Positions 1 to 8,724 of a DNA stretch of 64,000 nt are shown one piece after another (position 1 is the first letter of the stretch; each line of letters begins with the position of its first letter). The notes beneath the pieces were generated by a model that had not been told where the DNA came from, did no database searches, and saw nothing but the letters and a program-made list of their open reading frames with translations. The stretch is from an uncultured Pelagimonas sp. Its GTDB lineage: Bacteria; Pseudomonadota; Alphaproteobacteria; Rhodobacterales; Rhodobacteraceae. The stretch lies in the NCBI GenBank assembly GCA_947499735.1, contig CANMPP010000002.1:372001-436000 (forward strand), written 5' to 3'. Both the position numbers and the translations under genes were made by a program.

Positions 1-2
1 CA

Positions 3-1406
3 GAATACGAGGTATCGGGCCCTGTTGAAATCACGTTGAAAGAGGGTGTGATTGATGCCGTAAATCCTTTGGACACTGCACCTGCTGGGCGGCGCCTTTT
101 GGCCATGCCCGCTATCGCCGATGCACATAATCACGCGCGTCCCCTGTCCACCACGTCTTTCGGATGCGGTGGCAAGCCGCTGGAAACATGGCTGCCGCAG
201 CTTGCGGTGATGCCGGCTGCGGATGCCTATACCGCTGCGGCGGCATCATTCGCCCGATCTTTGAGAGGCGGGGCGACTTCGGTCATGGTGCATTTGACCC
301 GGCCAATGGGCTTTGTTCCCCTCGTAGAAGAAGCCCGTCAGATTGCACAAGCCGCCGCTGATGTGGGTGTTTCGATTGGATTTGCCATTTCCATGCGCGA
401 TCGCAATCCGGTGATCTATGGCGATCACGCGACGCTTTTGGACGGTCTTAGCGCTGAAGACGCGGCGTTTGTGCAAGACACGTGGATGCGTCCGCTACCG
501 AGCATTGAAAGCCAGTTGGAGTTGGTCGATCAGGTCGCAAAAGCGGCGGATGATATGCCGGGGCATATTGACGTGCAATATGGGCCGACAGGGGTGCAAT
601 GGTGTAGCGATGCATTGCTATCAGCAATTTCTGAAAGATCCAAAGCGACCGGTCGTCGGGTGCATATGCATCTGTTGGAAACCCAGCCACAACGTGCATG
701 GGCTGATCAGGCCTATCCAAATGGCATTGTGGCACATCTGGATGAAATCGGCCTGCTGTCGCCCCGTTTGACCTTGGCCCATTGCGTGTGGGCACGGCCT
801 GATGAACTGGATCTTATTGCGGGGGCAAAGGCCCGGATCGCGGTCAATGCTTCATCTAATCTGCATCTATATTCTGGGATTGCGCCCGTAAAAGACATGC
901 TGGATGCGGGTGTGGACGTGGCGATGGGGTTGGACGGATGTGCGTTTGACGAAGATGATGATGCATTGCGCGAAATGCGCCTTTTGCATTTGCTGAACCG
1001 CAAACCGGGGTTCCAGACCGGGGGCATGACCCGCGCCGCGGTATTGAAAGCTGCCTGCGCGACAGGACGGGCCAGTCTTGGACTTGGGGTTGGTGGGATT
1101 TTGGAACCAGGTATGCCTGCCGATGTGATGGTACTGGATCTTGATGCGCTGGATCGTGATGCATTGATGCCAGTGGACCCCCGCGATTATGTGTTTGCCC
1201 GCGCGCAACAGAACCATATCGCCGCGATATATGCCAAAGACCGTCACGTGGTTTCGGACGGCGTCGTTCTGGGCGTCGATCTACCTGCAATGGAAGACGC
1301 ATTAAGGGCAGAGTACCGCGCAGCATTGCCCGCCAAATCTGCCCTGCGTGAGGCATGGCCGCGCATCGAAGCTGCTATAGGGTCGTGCTATAAAGGATGT
1401 TGCTGA
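3..1406 (+). CDS. Amidohydrolase (cytosine deaminase/TRZ-ATZ-like), 5' end outside window
   Basis: Metal-dependent amidohydrolase that probably deaminates or hydrolyses a cyclic nitrogen compound in the cytoplasm; the substrate cannot be read from sequence. The reading frame is open back to the left edge (residues EYEVSGPVEIT precede the first possible TTG start at 36), so the N-terminal beta-sandwich strand and true start lie outside. Visible metal-site motifs are the AHNHARP HxH box near residue 30, VHMHLLE, LAHCVWA and the GLDGCAFDED aspartate, in the usual TIM-barrel order. The C-terminus ends in an unusual Cys-rich CYKGCC. An amidase follows 75 bp downstream on the same strand, suggesting a two-gene catabolic unit for an amide or ring nitrogen compound. 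Family is well supported; specificity is not. Confidence 0.8.
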   Translation, partial: EYEVSGPVEITLKEGVIDAVNPLDTAPAGRRLLAMPAIADAHNHARPLSTTSFGCGGKPLETWLPQLAVMPAADAYTAAAASFARSLRGGATSVMVHLTRPMGFVPLVEEARQIAQAAADVGVSIGFAISMRDRNPVIYGDHATLLDGLSAEDAAFVQDTWMRPLPSIESQLELVDQVAKAADDMPGHIDVQYGPTGVQWCSDALLSAISERSKATGRRVHMHLLETQPQRAWADQAYPNGIVAHLDEIGLLSPRLTLAHCVWARPDELDLIAGAKARIAVNASSNLHLYSGIAPVKDMLDAGVDVAMGLDGCAFDEDDDALREMRLLHLLNRKPGFQTGGMTRAAVLKAACATGRASLGLGVGGILEPGMPADVMVLDLDALDRDALMPVDPRDYVFARAQQNHIAAIYAKDRHVVSDGVVLGVDLPAMEDALRAEYRAALPAKSALREAWPRIEAAIGSCYKGCC

Positions 1407-1481
1407 CAGATTGATTGCGCTTACCTATTGAAAATAAAATGGAATTGGGCGCTAATGGTGTCAATCTAAACCCAAATCTGG

Positions 1482-2885
1482 ATGCGAACCTTGACCGATT
1501 TCTTTGAACTGACTGCTGCAGATATTGCAAAAGGCGTGAAAGCCAAAAGTTTTAGCGCAAGAGAGGTCTTACAGGCGCATTTTGATCGGATTGATGCGGT
1601 CAACCCCTCGATAAATGCGATTGTTGAACACACCCGCGAGGATGCGCTGAAAGGTGCTGACCGGGTGGATGACATGATTGCAAAGGGCGAGGATCCCGGG
1701 CCATTGGCCGGGGTGCCAACAACGATCAAGGTCAATGTCGATCAGGCCAATTGCACGACCACCAATGGATTGGTGGCGAACAAGGATTTGATTGCCAGAG
1801 AAGACAGCCCTGTCGTGGCCAATTTGCGTGCAAGCGGTGCCGTGTTGGTTGGGCGTACCAATACGCCGGCGTTTTCGTTGCGTTGGTTTGCGAAGAATGA
1901 TCTGCACGGGCAAACGTTGAATCCACGCAATACCGATCTGACACCGGGCGGGTCCTCGGGTGGGGCAGGGGCGGCTGTGGCTGCGGGGCTATGTGCCGTT
2001 GGGCATGGGACGGATATTGCCGGGTCCGTGCGTTATCCGGCCTATGCTTGTGGTGTGCATGGGCTGCGCCCGACGGTTGGTCGGGTGCCGGCCTATAATG
2101 CCAGCGGGCCGGATCGCTTTATTGGTGCCCAGATGATGGCCGTGTCTGGTCCTTTGGCACGCAGCATGGAGGATATCGGCCTATCTTTGACTGCGATGTC
2201 ATCCAAAAGCGTTCGGGATCCGTGGTATGCGCCTGCTGCTTTATCCGGACCTGATTACCCCAAACGCGCTGCATTGTGCGTTGCGCCGGACGATATGCCG
2301 GTTGTGCCTGAAATTCAGGAACCCCTTATTTCTGCGGCCCAAACTTTGGCCGAGGCCGGGTGGGAAGTCGAAGAAATTCCCTGCCCGCCTATGCGATTGG
2401 CGGCTGAAATCAATGCAATCCTTTGGATGGCTGAAAGCCAGTTTGGTAGCAAAGCTTTGGTGGATGGGCAGGCAGAGCAGGATGCGCAGTTTGTGTTCGA
2501 TGTGATGCGCCGCGACACAGGGCCGCTGGATTTGGAACGGGTCATGACCGCGCTACAAACCCGGGCAGAATTGGTGCGCGATTGGGAGCTGTTCTTTCAA
2601 GATCATCCGCTTTTGATATGCCCCGTATCTGGCGAATTGCCCTTCGCGCAACAACGCGATGTGACATCAGAGGCGGATTTCATGGCTGTTTATGAGGCGC
2701 AACTGACACAACGTGGCTTGCCAGTCATGGGCATGCCTGCGCTGTCAGTGGCCACGGGATCCGCCAATGGCGCGCCATTGGGGGTGCAGCTGGTTGCCGG
2801 GCGATTCCGGGAGGACATTCTGTTGACGGCGGGTGCCGTGATTGAGGCGGCTGGACCAAAACCCAGCGTTGCAACACCGCTATAG
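1482..2885 (+). CDS. Amidase signature family amidohydrolase
   Basis: Amidase signature enzyme hydrolysing a C-N amide bond with a Ser-cisSer-Lys triad. The elements are in order: Lys83 in VPTTIKVNVD, the GGSSGGAGAAVAAG glycine/serine box at about 157-169 carrying the cis-Ser, and Ser182 in GTDIAGSVRYPA as nucleophile. The 467-residue length fits the family (GatA, AtzF and similar). It is not GatA, because no gatB or gatC is adjacent. It lies 75 bp after an amidohydrolase on the same strand and converges on the molybdoenzyme gene: its last two codons, CTA TAG, also contain the reverse-strand stop, a 6-bp tail overlap. Substrate unknown; a role with the amidohydrolase and the nearby ABC importer is inference. 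Confidence 0.85.
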   Translation: MRTLTDFFELTAADIAKGVKAKSFSAREVLQAHFDRIDAVNPSINAIVEHTREDALKGADRVDDMIAKGEDPGPLAGVPTTIKVNVDQANCTTTNGLVANKDLIAREDSPVVANLRASGAVLVGRTNTPAFSLRWFAKNDLHGQTLNPRNTDLTPGGSSGGAGAAVAAGLCAVGHGTDIAGSVRYPAYACGVHGLRPTVGRVPAYNASGPDRFIGAQMMAVSGPLARSMEDIGLSLTAMSSKSVRDPWYAPAALSGPDYPKRAALCVAPDDMPVVPEIQEPLISAAQTLAEAGWEVEEIPCPPMRLAAEINAILWMAESQFGSKALVDGQAEQDAQFVFDVMRRDTGPLDLERVMTALQTRAELVRDWELFFQDHPLLICPVSGELPFAQQRDVTSEADFMAVYEAQLTQRGLPVMGMPALSVATGSANGAPLGVQLVAGRFREDILLTAGAVIEAAGPKPSVATPL

Positions 2886-5126
2886 TTTGGCGACATCCAC
2901 CAGCGCCGTATGGGCGCTACATCCCTGACCCAGCTTTGATGTGCCAACGTCTAGCGTTAGCACATTTGGGTTGCCATGCGGATCGATATTATCACCCGGA
3001 TTGCCGTACCAAGCACCGGTTGGCAGGGCGACAACTCCTAGCAGAATGTCGGTTGAAACGGTTGCCCGCGCGCGACAAGCCCCGCGTTTATTGAAGACGC
3101 GGACCAGATCGCCACTCGAAATGCCGCGTTCCTTTGCATCTTGGGGATGCAGGATCAGGGCAACGGGGCGTGCGCCAGGTGTGTCGGCCAGTGCGGATTC
3201 CAATTGGCTATGCAACTTGTCACCAGGTTGGGGGGACACCAGATGCAACGGTGTTTCGGTATCGGCGGTGCCCATCCATTCGGACGGGGGCAACCAGACA
3301 GGGTGACCGGGGCAGTCATCATAGCCAAACCCTTGGATCGCTTCCGAATAGATTTCGATCTTGCCTGACGGTGTTGGCAAGGGCGATGCATCAGGATCAG
3401 CCCGGAAGGGCGCAAAAAACGTTGTATTCGGGGTATTCTTTTGGATCGGTAGGCGAACCCAATTCTGGCGACGCAGATCATCCAGCGTGGGAACGTCTAT
3501 TCCCGTTTTGGCAGCATAGTCACAATATTGACCATATAGATGCGAAATCCATTCAGACGTAGAGCGCCCTTCGGTGAAGGCCTGCCCGACGTTCATACGC
3601 TCTGCGAGGCCTGAAAAGATGTCATAGTCATCACGTGCCTCGCCAACGGCTGGGATCAGCTTTGGCATGTGAAACAGATATTCATCCAGATTGGCACGCC
3701 CAATATCTTCGCGCTCATAGGGCGTTGTTGCCGGAAACACGATATCGGCGCGTTTGGCCGTGGGTGTCCAATGGGGTTCGTTGACGATGATTGTGTCGGG
3801 TTTCTGCCAAGCTTGGTGCAACGCGTTCAGGTCTTGGTGATGGTGAAATGGATTGCCGCCCGCCCAATAGACCAAACGAATGTCAGGATAGGGTTCGCGG
3901 CGCCCGTTGAAATCATAGGGCTGGCCCGGATTGCGCAGCATGTCCGCGATGCGGGCGACTGGGATGACTTTATCGATAGGGTTCTTGCCTTGGGAAAAGG
4001 TCATGCCCCGCATGCCGATCATGGTTTTTCCAACACCACCCAACGCGCCATAGCCATACCCAACACCTCCGCCGGGCAGGCCAATTTGACCGATCATCGC
4101 GGCCAGAACCGCAGACATCCAGTAGGGTTGTTCGCCATGCTCACCGCGCTGAAGGGACCATGCAACAGTGATAAACGTGCGCGTTTTTGCCATGCGCCGC
4201 GCCAAGTCGCGAATTTGCTCAGCTGTCACGCCGCAAAGCTGGCTGGCCCATTCTGGGGTTTTGGGTTGGCCGTCGCTGTCGCCTGTCAGATAGGGTAGGA
4301 AACGGTCAAACCCGGTGGTGTAGCGATCTATAAAGTCCTGATCGCTCAACCCTTCTTCGTGCAACACATAAGCCAGTGCCAACATTAGCGCCGTGTCAGA
4401 GGCCGGGCGCAAGGGCATCCAGTCGCACCCGTCCGGCGCATCCTTACGTTGGGGGCCGATATTAAGGCAATAGGTGCCCTTTTCCAAACAGCGCTGCAGC
4501 CAAGGGCCCGTGTCGTGCTTTGTAATCCCCCCCATACTGACCTGAGCGTTTTTGGCGTTGACCCCACCAAACATGACCAAGGTTTCTGTATGTTCGTGGA
4601 TCGTGTGCCAATTGTCCTGATGTTCGTACTGAAATTGGATGAATGTCTTGCCAAACACATGTGGCATGATCGCTTGAGCGCAGCCGGTTGAATAGCTGCC
4701 GAATGAGGCGACATAGCCCCCAATGCAATTCAAAAACCGGTGGACCTGACTTTGCGCATGATGGAACCGCCCGGCAGAGGCCCAACCATAAGAGCCGCCA
4801 AAGATGGCTTCATTCCCATAGGTTTGGCAGATCCGTCCAATTTCTTGGGCGGCAATGTCTAGTGCTTCATCCCAGGGCAGTTCGACGAAATCGTCGCTAC
4901 CGCGCCCTGTCTTATCCCGTGTTTCAAGCCATCCGCGCCTAAACGATGGGCGGGCGATCCGGCTGCTGTGATGCACGGCAGCGGGGATGCTGTCGGGGAT
5001 GTCTGTTGGGTTGGGATCCTCGCGAAAAGGACGGGTTGCGACGATGCGATCGCCCTCGACATCCACCTCAAATGCGCCCCAATGGCTGGTGGTGACTTTG
5101 GTGATGCGCCCAGGGTGATCGGTCAT
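2880..5126 (-). CDS. Molybdopterin oxidoreductase, DMSO/TMAO/biotin sulfoxide reductase family
   Basis: Bis-MGD molybdoenzyme of the DMSO reductase family (BisC/DorA/TorA branch), expected to reduce an S- or N-oxide. Ser146 in GSYSTGCAQ is the likely Mo ligand, and GSYGW at 111-115 supplies the Tyr and Trp that mark DMSO-reductase-type sites; the Tyr is absent from TorA. The C-terminal MGD-binding domain ends with the usual NVLTLD..TSKLGQGCSAH region. There is no twin-arginine signal and no N-terminal CxxC [4Fe-4S] motif, so the enzyme should be cytoplasmic and cluster-free, like BisC. An AGGACGGG box precedes the ATG. The gene lies 79 bp downstream of the ABC importer ATPase in the same direction and is probably the last gene of that operon, perhaps acting on the imported compound. 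Exact substrate is not determinable. Confidence 0.85.
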   Translation of the reverse strand: MTDHPGRITKVTTSHWGAFEVDVEGDRIVATRPFREDPNPTDIPDSIPAAVHHSSRIARPSFRRGWLETRDKTGRGSDDFVELPWDEALDIAAQEIGRICQTYGNEAIFGGSYGWASAGRFHHAQSQVHRFLNCIGGYVASFGSYSTGCAQAIMPHVFGKTFIQFQYEHQDNWHTIHEHTETLVMFGGVNAKNAQVSMGGITKHDTGPWLQRCLEKGTYCLNIGPQRKDAPDGCDWMPLRPASDTALMLALAYVLHEEGLSDQDFIDRYTTGFDRFLPYLTGDSDGQPKTPEWASQLCGVTAEQIRDLARRMAKTRTFITVAWSLQRGEHGEQPYWMSAVLAAMIGQIGLPGGGVGYGYGALGGVGKTMIGMRGMTFSQGKNPIDKVIPVARIADMLRNPGQPYDFNGRREPYPDIRLVYWAGGNPFHHHQDLNALHQAWQKPDTIIVNEPHWTPTAKRADIVFPATTPYEREDIGRANLDEYLFHMPKLIPAVGEARDDYDIFSGLAERMNVGQAFTEGRSTSEWISHLYGQYCDYAAKTGIDVPTLDDLRRQNWVRLPIQKNTPNTTFFAPFRADPDASPLPTPSGKIEIYSEAIQGFGYDDCPGHPVWLPPSEWMGTADTETPLHLVSPQPGDKLHSQLESALADTPGARPVALILHPQDAKERGISSGDLVRVFNKRGACRARATVSTDILLGVVALPTGAWYGNPGDNIDPHGNPNVLTLDVGTSKLGQGCSAHTALVDVAKL

Positions 5127-5205
5127 ATCCCGTCCTTAAATTGACTGCGGCAAGCTTTGGCTTAGCAGCGTATAAACGGTCATTCAAAATATTTTATGAG
5201 CACGT

Positions 5206-6834
5206 TTATACCGCTTCTGCTTGCTGTGTGGAGAACCAATCTTTGCCTGGAACCGCGGCAAGTAATTCTTGCGTATATGCGGCCTGGGGATTGGCAAACA
5301 TGTCGGATGTTGGCCCAATTTCAATGACCTGTCCACGCTGCATAACCGCAATCCTATCGCAAACCTGCGCAGCAACGCGCAAATCATGGGTGATGAACAC
5401 CATGGATAGGTTCATTTGATCGCGGATTTCATCCAGCAGTTTCAGGATTTGGTCCTGAATAGACACATCCAATGCCGAAACAGGTTCATCAGCCACCAAG
5501 ATCTGGGGTTCCAGAGCCAAGGCGCGTGCAATCCCGATCCTTTGGCGTTGGCCGCCGGAAAATTCATGCGGGAACCGATCATAGGCACGCGCATCCAGTC
5601 CAACGATGTCCAATAGTTCCAAGGTGCGCTTTTTGGCGTCCTCGGCACTGACCCCATACATCATTGGCCCTTGCGTGATGATTTTACCAATCCGGGTACG
5701 GGGGTTCAGCGAGGCGAAAGGGTCTTGAAACACCATCTGAATCTTAGATCGATGTGGACGCATCGCCGCCCGACCCAAAGGCCGTAAATCGGTTCCGTCC
5801 AATAGGATCTGCCCGTCTTCGGCATCATTCAGTCGCACGATACAGCGCGCAACTGTCGACTTGCCTGATCCACTTTCTCCAACGATCCCCAATGTTTCAC
5901 CACGTGCGAGATCCATCGTGACATCGTTGGCCGCATGAACCACACGTTCCTGTCCGCCAAACATACCACCGCCGCTGCGATAGGTTTTTTGCAGGTTCTT
6001 GACCTCTAAAACAATCTCACTTGATCGGGGGCGGGCGGGACGTGGCACCAGATCCGGCACGGCGCCAATTAGGGCCTGCGTATAGGGATGTGTCGGATTT
6101 CGCAGAACCTGATCGGTTGTACCGGTTTCGACAACCAGCCCGTTTTGCATGACGCAAACGCGGTCCGCGATATCAGCGACAACGCCAAAGTCATGGGTGA
6201 TGAACAAAACACCGGTGCCTTTGGTTTCTTGCAGATCCTTGATCAGTTTTAAAACCTGCGCCTGTGTTGTCACATCCAACGCTGTGGTTGGTTCGTCTGC
6301 GATCAGGATTTTGGGTTCTAACGCCAGCGCCATCGCGATCATCGCCCTTTGGCGCTGCCCGCCTGACAATTCATGCGGATAGGCCTTCAGCACCTGTTCT
6401 GGATCGGGCAATTGCACGTCTTTCAGCAGTTTCAAGGCACGGCTGCGGCGCTCTTTACCGGGCATGCGGTGATGAAAACGAAAGACTTCATCAATCTGCG
6501 TGCCGATGGTCATGACGGGGTTCAGCGCCGTCATGGGTTCCTGAAAGATCATTGAAATGTCAGAACCGCGGATTTCCCGCAGGCGTTCTTCACTGACTTT
6601 TGCCAGATCTTCGCCTTCAAACATGACGCTGCCTTGTGCGATCTGGACGCGGGGTTTGGGCAAAAGCCCCATCACGGCGCGCGCGGTCAGGGACTTGCCT
6701 GATCCGCTTTCCCCAACAACACAGAGAATTTCATTCTCGTTTAGCTGCAAATCCATGGATTGCACCGCATAGGGGCGCTGGCTTTCAGGGGGGAGGGCGA
6801 TATGTAGGTCGGTAATATCCAATAAACGGTTCAT
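5206..6834 (-). CDS. ABC importer ATPase, fused DppD-DppF type (two nucleotide-binding domains)
   Basis: Energises a dipeptide/oligopeptide/nickel-family importer. Two complete ABC domains lie in one 542-residue chain. Domain 1 has Walker A GESGSGKS at about 40, signature LSGGQRQR and Walker B ILIADEPTTALD. Domain 2 has Walker A GESGSGKST at about 315, signature FSGGQRQR and Walker B ILVADEPVSALD. Each half would normally be a separate gene (dppD, dppF); fusion is common in alphaproteobacteria. The oligopeptide-type C-terminal motif (NPTHPYTQAL) follows the first domain. Its ATG overlaps the stop of the upstream permease gene (ATGA), which indicates translational coupling. Confidence 0.95.
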   Translation of the reverse strand: MNRLLDITDLHIALPPESQRPYAVQSMDLQLNENEILCVVGESGSGKSLTARAVMGLLPKPRVQIAQGSVMFEGEDLAKVSEERLREIRGSDISMIFQEPMTALNPVMTIGTQIDEVFRFHHRMPGKERRSRALKLLKDVQLPDPEQVLKAYPHELSGGQRQRAMIAMALALEPKILIADEPTTALDVTTQAQVLKLIKDLQETKGTGVLFITHDFGVVADIADRVCVMQNGLVVETGTTDQVLRNPTHPYTQALIGAVPDLVPRPARPRSSEIVLEVKNLQKTYRSGGGMFGGQERVVHAANDVTMDLARGETLGIVGESGSGKSTVARCIVRLNDAEDGQILLDGTDLRPLGRAAMRPHRSKIQMVFQDPFASLNPRTRIGKIITQGPMMYGVSAEDAKKRTLELLDIVGLDARAYDRFPHEFSGGQRQRIGIARALALEPQILVADEPVSALDVSIQDQILKLLDEIRDQMNLSMVFITHDLRVAAQVCDRIAVMQRGQVIEIGPTSDMFANPQAAYTQELLAAVPGKDWFSTQQAEAV

Positions 6835-7661
6835 GTACGTTCCCTCAGTCGCGGATTAAGCGCATCATTTATGCCTTCGCCAACAAGGTTGATGGCCAAA
6901 ACGGTGACAAGAATGGCAATGCCGGGAAAGGTGCAAACCCACCAAGCCGAGCGTAGCAAAGTGCGGCCAGCGCCGATTTGAAAGCCCCAGCTCATGATGT
7001 TGGGATCGCCAAGGCCTAGGAATGCCAATCCGCTTTCAATCAAAATGGCCGTCGCCACCATCAATGATCCGATAACGATCACAGGGGACAGGCAGTTTGG
7101 CAGGATTTCCCCAAGCATGATGCGGATGTCGGACATGCCCAATGTGTGGCAGGCCTGTACAAATTCGCGGTTGCGCAAGGATAGGAATTCGCCACGCACC
7201 AGCCGTGCCACGGCCGGCCAAGACACCACCGCGATGGCAATTACGATGCTTTCAATGGACGGTTTCATGATCGCAACCAAGAGGATGGCGAAAATGAAGG
7301 ATGGAATGGTTTGGAACATTTCTGTCAAGCGCATCAACAGATTGTCGATGACACCGCCATAGTAGCCCGCCAAAGCACCCATGATGATACCAATGAACAC
7401 GGCAACCAGCGTCGCGAGCAATCCGATCAACAGCGATGTTTTGGCACCATGGGCAATGCCTGCGGCCACATCGCGGCCCAGACTGTCACTGCCTAATAGG
7501 AACCCGTTTTCGCCGGGGGGCGACATGGGTTTTCCCGCTAGGCTGAACGGGTCGGCAGGGAAAAATATGCTCGCAGTGAAGGCGAGAAAGGTCATAGTCG
7601 CAATGATCGCCAATCCAAGGACAGCGCCGCGATTGCGTGCAAAGAGTTTCCAAAAGGTCAT
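6831..7661 (-). CDS. ABC importer permease, DppC/OppC type
   Basis: Inner-membrane permease of the dipeptide/oligopeptide importer encoded here. A short cytoplasmic N-terminus (FWKLFARNRGAVLGL) is typical of DppC. It is followed by about six hydrophobic segments and the LGLGDPNIMSWG...W..FPGIAI signature near the C-terminus. The EAA-type cytoplasmic loop lies around CHTLGMSDIRIMLGEILPN, the docking site for the ATPase. The start is supported by GGAGTGACCT just before ATG, overlapping the end of the upstream permease. Its stop overlaps the ATPase start. Substrate is not defined by this subunit. Confidence 0.92.
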   Translation of the reverse strand: MTFWKLFARNRGAVLGLAIIATMTFLAFTASIFFPADPFSLAGKPMSPPGENGFLLGSDSLGRDVAAGIAHGAKTSLLIGLLATLVAVFIGIIMGALAGYYGGVIDNLLMRLTEMFQTIPSFIFAILLVAIMKPSIESIVIAIAVVSWPAVARLVRGEFLSLRNREFVQACHTLGMSDIRIMLGEILPNCLSPVIVIGSLMVATAILIESGLAFLGLGDPNIMSWGFQIGAGRTLLRSAWWVCTFPGIAILVTVLAINLVGEGINDALNPRLRERT

Positions 7662-7664
7662 AGG

Positions 7665-8651
7665 TCACTCCATTTCGATACGTGGGTCGAGCGACGAATA
7701 AACGATGTCGACAACAAGATTGACGGCCACCACCAACAAGGCGGATAGGAAAAAGATCCCCAGCAACAGGTTCAGATCCCGTGCGAACAGGGCTTCAAAG
7801 GCCAACATGCCAAGACCGGGCCAGGCAAAGACGGATTCAACGATAACTGAGCCACCAATCAATGCGCCAACTTGTACGCCTGCCATGGTCACAACCGGCA
7901 AAAGGGCGTTGCGCAGGACGTGCACAAACATGATGCGATTTTCGGTGACACCTTTGGCACGGGCGGTCGTCACATAATCCTGACCTGCCTGTTCCAACAT
8001 AGAGGCGCGCATCAAACGCGTGTAAAGCGCCAGGTAGAACAGGGCCAAGGTGATGGTGGGTAGAACCAAATGATGGGCGATGTCTTTGACCCGGTCCCAA
8101 CCTTCATAAAACATGGCAAAATTTTCCATACCCGAGGTTGGGAACCAGCCAAGATTGAGAGAAAACACCACGATCAGCATCAATCCGACCCAAAAGAGCG
8201 GGGTCGCATAAGTGATCAGAGCGAATATTGAAATGACAGTGTCACGCCATGTGTTTAGGCCCATCGCGGCAACCAAGCCCAGCAGAACACCAAACCCAAC
8301 GGCCAGAACGATGGTCGAGGTCATCAGCAATACAGTTGCGAACAGGCGGTCAAAGATCAATTCGCCGACGGGCATTTCATGCCGGAAGGAATACCCCAGA
8401 TCCAAAACCATGACGTTTTTCAGATAGATGGCCAGTTGCACAGGCAGTGGTTTATCCAACCCAAATTTGGCACGCAATTCGGCCATATATTCCGGTGTGG
8501 CCGACCCGGCCTCGCCTGCCAGAACATCGACGGCGTCACCCTCAGCCAATTGCAGCAGAAAGAAATTCAAAATGATAATTGCCAAAACAATTGGAATGGC
8601 TTGAAGCAGCCGTTTCACGACATACCGCATGCGGCGTGCGAAATGAGACAC
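7665..8651 (-). CDS. ABC importer permease, DppB/OppB type
   Basis: First permease of the leftward ABC importer operon. The conserved N-terminal MRYVVKRLLQAIPIVLAIIILNF segment, the long periplasmic loop with AELRAKFGLDKPLPVQ, and the cytoplasmic DYVTTARAKGVTENRIMFVHVLRNALLP EAA loop are standard for DppB. Start choice is uncertain. The frame extends to 8690, but AGAGG lies 9 bases before a GTG at 8651, which I prefer; an ATG at 8630 at the core MRYVV has no visible ribosome binding site. It sits downstream of the binding-protein gene and 3 bases upstream of the DppC-type gene. Confidence 0.9.
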   Translation of the reverse strand: MSHFARRMRYVVKRLLQAIPIVLAIIILNFFLLQLAEGDAVDVLAGEAGSATPEYMAELRAKFGLDKPLPVQLAIYLKNVMVLDLGYSFRHEMPVGELIFDRLFATVLLMTSTIVLAVGFGVLLGLVAAMGLNTWRDTVISIFALITYATPLFWVGLMLIVVFSLNLGWFPTSGMENFAMFYEGWDRVKDIAHHLVLPTITLALFYLALYTRLMRASMLEQAGQDYVTTARAKGVTENRIMFVHVLRNALLPVVTMAGVQVGALIGGSVIVESVFAWPGLGMLAFEALFARDLNLLLGIFFLSALLVVAVNLVVDIVYSSLDPRIEME

Positions 8652-8724
8652 GGTGGTCACCCTCTGAGATAAAATTTCTGGCCCGAACATCGGGCCAGAA
8701 CATTACATTGTGAAAGAGATCAGA

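Noticed and set aside
856-1356. 166-codon reverse-strand ORF inside the amidohydrolase gene
   Set aside because: Antisense shadow of a strongly coding frame with no family features.
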